Assembly (NCBI GenBank): GCA_029776225.1
Contig: JAKOTR010000031.1
Coordinates: 124,001-188,000, forward strand
Length of the DNA: 64,000 bases
Direction: 5' to 3'
From: Acidobacteriota bacterium
Lineage (GTDB): Bacteria > Acidobacteriota > Terriglobia > Bryobacterales > Bryobacteraceae
This document shows, in pieces, positions 59,294 to 64,000 of the stretch (its first letter is position 1; each line of letters begins with the position of its first letter). The notes under the pieces are model-generated. The model was not told where the DNA came from. It was given only the letters and a program-made list of their open reading frames with translations, and searched no databases. The position numbers and the translations under genes are program-made.

Positions 59294-59944
59294 TCAGCGC
59301 CGCCTGGCGGATTTCGTGCTTTTCGAAGTTCGTGGCGCTGACGCAGGTGCGTGAACGGCGGCGCTTTTCTGTTCCAACAAAGGGTGGATGATGTTCGCAA
59401 GAGAAGCAAGCGCCGCTTCGTCAACGCGCCAGTCCGTCCTGGAGAGCAACTCTTTAACCGCGCCATAGATCGCGCCGCTGACCATCGCCGCGATGACCTC
59501 GTCCGGCGCCGAAGCCCGGCGAGCCTGCTTTTTCAGACCATCGAGAACAATCCGTTGAATCGCAAGCGTAACCGCGGCGTCAACGAAGGGTCCGGATGAA
59601 GCCTGCCGGGTGCACGCGGCCTGGTCCCGGTGAAGATGCTGGAGGTAATCGCCGACCGCAAGCGCGATGGCGGCCAGTCCGGACGAGCAGGTCCTGTCCA
59701 GGCGAACGTTTCGCTGTTCCAGGAGCTTCTCGAAATCGGCGGCGATCAGTGCATTAAACAGATCGAGCTTGTCGCGGTGATGATCGTAGAATGTGGCGCG
59801 GTTTACGGTAGCCTCGTCCGTGATTTCGTGGACCAGAATTTCGTCCAGGGGCTTTTGCCGGAGCAGCGTTCGTAAGGCGTCCTGAAGGAGTTTTCGGGTG
59901 CGCCTGATCCGGGGATCGCGGACGCTCTGATCCGGCAGCGGCAT
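59294..59944 (-). CDS. TetR family transcriptional regulator
   Basis: 216 residues from ATG 59944 (ACGAGGACTT upstream). The N-terminal HTH is DPRIRRTRKLLQDALRTLL...EILVHEITDEATVNRATFYDHHRDKLDLFNAL, cited in part, of the usual TetR spacing, with Tyr in the recognition helix position. The C-terminal ligand domain has no clear relative. A basic disordered tail (PRTSKSTKSARRR) is unusual. It is divergent from the azoreductase gene, with a 42-bp palindrome between them, so it most likely represses both and responds to a quinone or azo compound or an electrophile. Confidence 0.92.
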   Translation of the reverse strand: MPLPDQSVRDPRIRRTRKLLQDALRTLLRQKPLDEILVHEITDEATVNRATFYDHHRDKLDLFNALIAADFEKLLEQRNVRLDRTCSSGLAAIALAVGDYLQHLHRDQAACTRQASSGPFVDAAVTLAIQRIVLDGLKKQARRASAPDEVIAAMVSGAIYGAVKELLSRTDWRVDEAALASLANIIHPLLEQKSAAVHAPASAPRTSKSTKSARRR

Positions 59945-59980
59945 AAGTCCTCGTTTCCAGCGTATCAAAATCTGAATCTC

Positions 59981-60022
59981 TAAACAACATCTGTCGTCTA
60001 ATTAGACAACAGATGATGTTTA
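59981..60022. promoter_or_regulatory. 42-bp near-perfect palindrome, probable TetR operator
   Basis: Centred at 60001/60002 in the divergent intergenic region, with core GTCTAATTAGAC (59996-60007). Left and right arms pair at 19 of 21 positions; the exceptions are 59995/60008 and 59987/60016. The left half begins TAAACAACATCTGT and the right half ends ACAGATGATGTTTA. It lies 36 nt from the TetR start and 30 nt from the azoreductase start. Confidence 0.85.
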
Positions 60023-60052
60023 AACTTCAAATGTTGAATAGGGGGATTTCCG

Positions 60053-60673
60053 ATGCCCACTCTGCTGCATATCGATTCCAGCCCGCTCCCCGGTTCGGTA
60101 AGCCGCGAACTGACGGCCGAGTTCGCACGGACATGGAAAGCCGCGCACCCGGACGGCGAGGTGATCTATCGGGACCTGGCCGCTCATCCGCCCACTCCGA
60201 TCGACGAAAAGTGGATCGGCGCTGCGCATACCGCTCCTGGCGAGCTGAGCGCCGAACAGCGGGCAGCCTTAGCGCTATCCGATGAATTGATCGGCGAGCT
60301 GGAGCGCGCCGATGAATACGTGATCGGAGTCGCGATGCACAACTTCAGCATCCCCGCCGTGCTGAAGCTTTGGATCGACCAGATCGTCCGGCGCGGGCGC
60401 ACATTCGCCTATAGCGCGAAGGGGCCTAGAGGCTTCCTGCAAGACAAGAAAGCCACGATTGTGGTGGCAAGCGGAGGCGTGTATGCGCCGGGTACGCCGG
60501 CCGCAGCGATGAACTTCATCGACCCATACCTGAAAACGATTTTCGAGTTCCTGGGCGTAACCGACGTAAAATTCATCGCGGCCGAGGGAACTGCCAGGAT
60601 GATGTCGGGTGCAATAGACCGTTGCACATTCCTTAAGCCGGTCGTGGAGCAAGTCCGTGCAGCCGCCGCGTGA
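60053..60673 (+). CDS. azoR: FMN-dependent NADH azoreductase (AzoR-like flavodoxin fold)
   Basis: 206 residues. It reduces quinones and azo dyes with NADH using FMN. The family pattern is clear: LLHIDSSPLPGSVSRELT at 4-21 (FMN phosphate loop), ADEYVIGVAMHNFSIPAVLKLWIDQIVRRGRTF around 86-118, cited in part as MHNFSIP, and VVASGGVY around 139-146. GGGGG lies about 8 nt before the ATG. Divergent from the TetR gene with the palindrome between. Quinone detoxification is the likely role. Confidence 0.93.
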   Translation: MPTLLHIDSSPLPGSVSRELTAEFARTWKAAHPDGEVIYRDLAAHPPTPIDEKWIGAAHTAPGELSAEQRAALALSDELIGELERADEYVIGVAMHNFSIPAVLKLWIDQIVRRGRTFAYSAKGPRGFLQDKKATIVVASGGVYAPGTPAAAMNFIDPYLKTIFEFLGVTDVKFIAAEGTARMMSGAIDRCTFLKPVVEQVRAAAA

Positions 60674-60692
60674 GAGCCATGAGGCCTCACGC
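60668..60692. terminator. Inverted repeat over the convergent stop codons
   Basis: GCGTGAG (60668-60674) pairs with CTCACGC (60686-60692), with a perfect 10-bp palindrome TGAGGCCTCA (60680-60689) overlapping the right arm as an alternative fold. Both stop codons, of azoR (60671-60673) and of the glycosylase (60687-60689), lie within it. No T tract. Confidence 0.45.
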
Positions 60693-61619
60693 GTCATCCG
60701 GCCGCAAGTACCCGGCCCGCTCGAGTCCGTCTAACAGCAGGTGAAAATAAACCAGCCCTCCGTACGGCCTCCATTTGCCGGTCACGCGCATTACACGCCC
60801 GTAGTCGAGCGGCTTGCGGAGGCGCAGCCATCGTGCCAGGTTGTTCCGGGCGCCGACGTCATCTCCTGGAAAGACATCGACACGGCCCATTCCACGCAGC
60901 AGAACGTATTCGGCGGTCCAGCGCCCCACGCCGGGCAATTCCAGCAGGCGGGCCGTGGCTTCCTGGTTGTCAGAATCCGCCAGCGACTCAAGATTCAGTT
61001 GCCCGGATGTGATTTCCTTTCCGAGTCCGATCAAGGTCCTGCTCTTGGCGGCGTTGAAGCCCAGGGCGCGGAGGGACTGCGGCGCCGCCCTCGCCAGGTC
61101 CTCGGGTCTGGGGAATGCGCGCGGGGCGCCGTCTTCACCGAACGGCAAGCCGCATAGCGCCGCAAGCCGGTTCAGAAAAAGAATTCCTACCCTCAGGCTG
61201 AACTGCTGGCAGGCTATGGCGTTGACGAGGGATTCCCATACGGTCGGAAACCGCGGCGGCTTGAGCCCCTTAAAGCGCGAGGCCAGTTCGCGCAGGCGGC
61301 GGTGCTCCGCCGCAAGCGCGTAGAAAGAACTTAGATTGGCACGCAGCCCTAACAGCCTCTCCAGGGCGGTCACTACAGTGGTCTTCGCGTCAGGGGGGAG
61401 ATGTGCGGCAGTAACGGTGACATCAAGCCGCGGCGTGGAGGCGCTTCGCGATTGTGTTACCCTGACGAGCACCGGCGTGTTTTGGACAGCTAATACCCGC
61501 TCGTAAGTCTCGCCGTCCCACCTGTCGATTTCGTTCTCCGGCCGGCGCCGGATTGCCCAGACGGTCAGATCGAGCCGGAACGGCGGCGCTGGATCGAGTG
61601 AAAACGAGAGGCGCCCCAA
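60687..61619 (-). CDS. DNA-3-methyladenine glycosylase II-like (AlkA/HhH-GPD)
   Basis: 310 residues. It removes alkylated bases from DNA in base excision repair. The helix-hairpin-helix and catalytic Asp segment reads LELPGVGRWTAEYVLLRGMG followed by RVDVFPGDDVG; the aspartate of DVFPGDD is at the catalytic position. An N-terminal beta domain as in AlkA is present (FSLDPAPPFRLDLTVW). It converges on azoR over a palindrome and is divergent from the TDT transporter. Good match to AlkA architecture; substrate range not readable. Confidence 0.9.
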   Translation of the reverse strand: MGRLSFSLDPAPPFRLDLTVWAIRRRPENEIDRWDGETYERVLAVQNTPVLVRVTQSRSASTPRLDVTVTAAHLPPDAKTTVVTALERLLGLRANLSSFYALAAEHRRLRELASRFKGLKPPRFPTVWESLVNAIACQQFSLRVGILFLNRLAALCGLPFGEDGAPRAFPRPEDLARAAPQSLRALGFNAAKSRTLIGLGKEITSGQLNLESLADSDNQEATARLLELPGVGRWTAEYVLLRGMGRVDVFPGDDVGARNNLARWLRLRKPLDYGRVMRVTGKWRPYGGLVYFHLLLDGLERAGYLRPDDA

Positions 61620-61792
61620 ATTTCATCGTAGCGTGCACGTGCAATGGCTTGAATGTAAGTAACACAAGCGGTCCCCTCGAGTGCCGAATGCTATCATGCC
61701 ACCGGGAGCAGCCGGAGTGGGAAGACTCGATCTCAAGAGAGAACGAAAGTACACTTAGCGGCCCTCAAGCCACTCTCCGGCTGCGAAGGCGT

Positions 61793-62857
61793 ATGCCGAC
61801 AAGACCAGCAATTGCCGCGAGGATCCAAACGCTGCATCCGGCCTATTTTGCTCTGGTAATGGCGACCGGAATCCTGGGGATCTCCGCCTCTTACGAAGGC
61901 ATGCGAACTTTGGCCGTGGCGCTTACCTGGGTCAACACGGCCGCGTTCCTGGTCTTGGTTCTCCTCACGCTCGCGCGCGTGGTTCTGTTTACAGACGTAC
62001 TTACTCGCGATCTCGGCGCCTTCGACCGTGGGCCGGGGTTCTTCACCATCGTCGCGGGTATCTGCGTCCTTGGGGACCAATGGGTGACGGTGCGCGGAAA
62101 CTGGACGGCAGGCCTGGTCCTCTGGCTGGCCGCGATTCCTGTGTGGGCGTTCTTCATGTACGCGGTGTTCACGCTTTTCATCGTGCGGGAAGAAAAACCG
62201 AGCCTGGCCCAGGGTATCCATGGCGGCTGGCTGACCATCGTGGTGGCGACCCAGGCCATCTCCGCGTCGGGCGCGCTCTTGGCGCCAGGTCTTCCGGGGC
62301 CGGGGCATCGGGCGGAAGTCCTTTTCTTCTGCCTCCTGATGTGGCTTTGTGGCGGAGTGCTTTATATCTGGCTGATCTCCCTGATTCTCTATCGTTACCT
62401 CTTTTTCCGGTTCACACCTTCGGACTTCACGCCGCCATCCTGGATCGACATGGGTGCGATGGCGATCTCTACCCTGGCCGGCGCGCTGCTGATCGATCGC
62501 GCGGAGACATCGAGTTTCCTGGCCGGGATGCTTCCGTTTCTACGAGGCTTCACGTTGCTGTTTTGGGCCACGGCAACCTGGTGGCTGCCGATGCTTGTGA
62601 TTCTGGAGCTCTGGCGTCACGTTTGGAAAAGATTCCCTTTGACTTACGATCCGCTCTACTGGGGCCTGGTGTTTCCCATCGGCATGTATTCTGCATGCAC
62701 CTCCCGTCTCTTAAAGGTCATGGATCTGCCATTTCTCTGGTGGATTCCGCGGGTGTTCGTCTATATCGCTCTTGCCGCATGGCTCGCGGTCTTTGCCGGC
62801 CTGCTGCGAAGGCTCGCGTCCGTTCTCCGCGGAACTGCACCCGATTCGAGCATGTAG
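61793..62857 (+). CDS. TDT-family (TehA/SLAC1-like) membrane transporter
   Basis: 354 residues from ATG 61793, preceded by GAAGG. About ten hydrophobic helices. LHPAYFALVMATGILGI near 15-31 is the family start. Five helix hairpins surround a pore in this family. Members move anions such as chloride, nitrate or malate, or confer tellurite resistance. A helix segment FWATATWWLPMLVILELW near 262-279 is typical. The frame is open upstream to 61553 but that part overlaps the divergent glycosylase gene and looks noncoding. Substrate unknown. Confidence 0.9.
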   Translation: MPTRPAIAARIQTLHPAYFALVMATGILGISASYEGMRTLAVALTWVNTAAFLVLVLLTLARVVLFTDVLTRDLGAFDRGPGFFTIVAGICVLGDQWVTVRGNWTAGLVLWLAAIPVWAFFMYAVFTLFIVREEKPSLAQGIHGGWLTIVVATQAISASGALLAPGLPGPGHRAEVLFFCLLMWLCGGVLYIWLISLILYRYLFFRFTPSDFTPPSWIDMGAMAISTLAGALLIDRAETSSFLAGMLPFLRGFTLLFWATATWWLPMLVILELWRHVWKRFPLTYDPLYWGLVFPIGMYSACTSRLLKVMDLPFLWWIPRVFVYIALAAWLAVFAGLLRRLASVLRGTAPDSSM

Positions 62858-63006
62858 AACGTCCCGATTACGGCGCTGCCTGCGACGGCGCCGTGAGAAA
62901 ATGGAATCAGTTCACTGCCCGGCAGCCTGAGGGGATGCTTTAGACCACTCCGTGTTAGCCACCAGCGGGCCTCTCCGGCACGTCGCGGTCGAAGGGAGGG
63001 GAACTC

Positions 63007-63774
63007 ATGAAAATCGTCGTGGTTGGCGGCACGGGACTTATTGGATCCAGGCTTGTCAAAAAGCTTCGTGAGAAGAGGCAGGAAGTAGTAGCCGCAGCGC
63101 CCAGTACCGGAGTGAACAGTCTTACTGGGGAAGGACTCGCGGATGCGCTGAAGAGCGCCTCGGTGACCATCGATGTAACGAACGCTCCTTCATGGGACGA
63201 TGCGGCGGCGCTGCATTTCTTCGAGACATCGACACGTAACCTCCTCGCCTACGGAGCGGCCGCGGGCGTGCGGCATCACATTGCGTTGTCTGTCGTGGGA
63301 ACGGAACGTATGCTCGAAAGCGGCTTCTTCCGCGCAAAACTCGCCCAGGAGAACCTGGTGAAAGCCTCTTCCATGCCACACTCCATCCTCCGTGCGACCC
63401 AGTTTTTCGAATTCACTCAGAAAATCGCCGATTTTTCCACCGAGGGCGACAAGGTGCGCCTGCCCCCGGTGCTCTTTCAGCCTATGGCTGCGGACGATGT
63501 AGCCGGCGCACTGGCTGAAGTAGCAATGAATCAGCCTGTGAATGGCGTCGTTGAAATCGGGGGACCGGAACAGTTTCGTCTGAATGAATTCATCCGGCGG
63601 TACCTGGCTGCGCGCAAGGATCCTCGCGAGGTGATTTCCGATCCGCACGCGCGCTACTACGGGATTCAGGTGAGCGAGAGGATGCTGGTTCCCGGCGCCG
63701 GCGCGCGGCTCGGCGACACGCGTTTCGAAGACTGGCTCACTCATGATGCCCAACAAGGTTTCAAAGCGGCATAG
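63007..63774 (+). CDS. NmrA/SDR-like NAD(P)-binding protein
   Basis: 255 residues. Rossmann motif VVVGGTGLIGSRL at 4-16, then a shortened domain. It lacks the YxxxK catalytic pair of classic SDRs; the NmrA-like group often binds NAD(P) without catalysis and acts as a redox sensor. A GGSSQ-like substrate region is absent. GGAGGGGAACTC lies before the ATG. An epimerase gene of the same superfamily begins 62 nt later, so the two probably form a tandem. Confidence 0.88.
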   Translation: MKIVVVGGTGLIGSRLVKKLREKRQEVVAAAPSTGVNSLTGEGLADALKSASVTIDVTNAPSWDDAAALHFFETSTRNLLAYGAAAGVRHHIALSVVGTERMLESGFFRAKLAQENLVKASSMPHSILRATQFFEFTQKIADFSTEGDKVRLPPVLFQPMAADDVAGALAEVAMNQPVNGVVEIGGPEQFRLNEFIRRYLAARKDPREVISDPHARYYGIQVSERMLVPGAGARLGDTRFEDWLTHDAQQGFKAA

Positions 63775-63836
63775 GTGTAGTTCTTGCCTTGTACCGGCGG
63801 GTAGAGCCTGACGCGGAGGAATCAGGAGGTGAGGGA

Positions 63837-64000
63837 ATGAAGGTATTCGTCGCGGGCGCAACAGGCGCGATCGGGCGGCCGCTGGTTTCCGCCCTTGTGG
63901 CTGCACGGCACGAGGTGGTCGGAATGACGAGTTCCGAGCATGGCTTGAAAGCGCTCCAGGAACGCGGCGCCGAAGGGGTGGTGGTGGATGTTTTCGATGC
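63837..64000 (+). CDS. NAD-dependent epimerase/SDR, 5' part (cut by the window edge)
   Basis: The first 54 codons of an open frame that runs off the end. AGGAGGTGAGGGA ends just before the ATG. The start, MKVFVAGATGAIGRPLVSALV, shows the GATGAIG Rossmann motif of the extended SDR/epimerase family. It is related to the preceding gene and follows it closely. Specific activity cannot be told from this part. Confidence 0.85.
   Translation, partial: MKVFVAGATGAIGRPLVSALVAARHEVVGMTSSEHGLKALQERGAEGVVVDVFD

Overview
This is a GC-rich, gene-dense bacterial chromosome segment carrying about 58 protein genes and no tRNA, rRNA, CRISPR array, transposase or phage gene that I can see. The best guess for the host is an acidobacterium of the Solibacter/Bryobacter type. 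The reasons are several Tat-exported Gfo/Idh/MocA, TIM-barrel and sulfatase proteins, large MacB/YbbP-type permeases, a membrane regulator with an N-terminal domain common in that group, and a degenerate piece of an Oar-like TonB-dependent receptor. This is inferred from gene content, since no marker rRNA is present.

Layout. 1-5.4 kb (minus): a fatty acid beta-oxidation operon in the order fadN-fadA-fadE. 5.6-10.5 kb (plus): a Tat sulfatase broken by one extra base, a one-pass membrane regulator, a cysteine-rich PAS protein and a Tat mannonate-dehydratase-like protein. 10.5-25.5 kb (mostly minus): a four-domain glycosyltransferase/methyltransferase fusion, a secreted zinc peptidase, an outer-membrane barrel with a small secreted partner, a DUF423 protein, a secreted metallo-beta-lactamase-fold protein coupled to a HEAT-repeat protein, a Tat oxidoreductase, two MacB-like permeases without an ATPase, and a degenerate receiver. 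25.6-28.8 kb (plus): zwf-opcA-pgl, the oxidative pentose phosphate operon.

30-38.3 kb (plus): a coiled-coil zinc-ribbon protein, an EF-G paralogue without the usual catalytic histidine, an MltD-like lytic transglycosylase, a bipolar histone-H1-like protein, an orphan HipA-like kinase, a class IV aminotransferase and a zinc-ribbon protein. 38.3-39.2 kb is the only long stretch without a convincing gene. It has imperfect repeats at one end and then about 600 nt of strong purine/pyrimidine asymmetry, bounded by an AT-rich patch and an A8 (T8 on the other strand) tract. It is my best candidate for something undescribed, possibly a structured RNA on the minus strand.

39.2-48.5 kb: a BNR-type secreted protein, a GAF protein, tyrosine phenol-lyase, bactofilin, a methyltransferase, a GT2 glycosyltransferase, lysS, a LolC/E permease, a response regulator with a possibly leaderless mRNA, and a RodZ-like HTH protein. 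48.5-53.5 kb: a YbbA/YbbP-type ABC export system with a secreted LolA-like partner, divergent from a CPBP protease whose 5' end overlaps it. 53.6-64 kb: an AbgB-like M20 hydrolase, a methyltransferase with an export-like N terminus, a TonB-receptor remnant, thiC, a Tat aldo/keto-reductase-like protein, a divergent TetR/azoreductase pair around a 42-bp near-perfect palindrome, an AlkA-like glycosylase, a TDT transporter, an NmrA-like protein, and the start of an epimerase cut by the window edge.

No complete new defence or mobile system is visible. The interesting signals are single genes and noncoding structure rather than one large island. All identifications come from reading the sequence; no database search was run.
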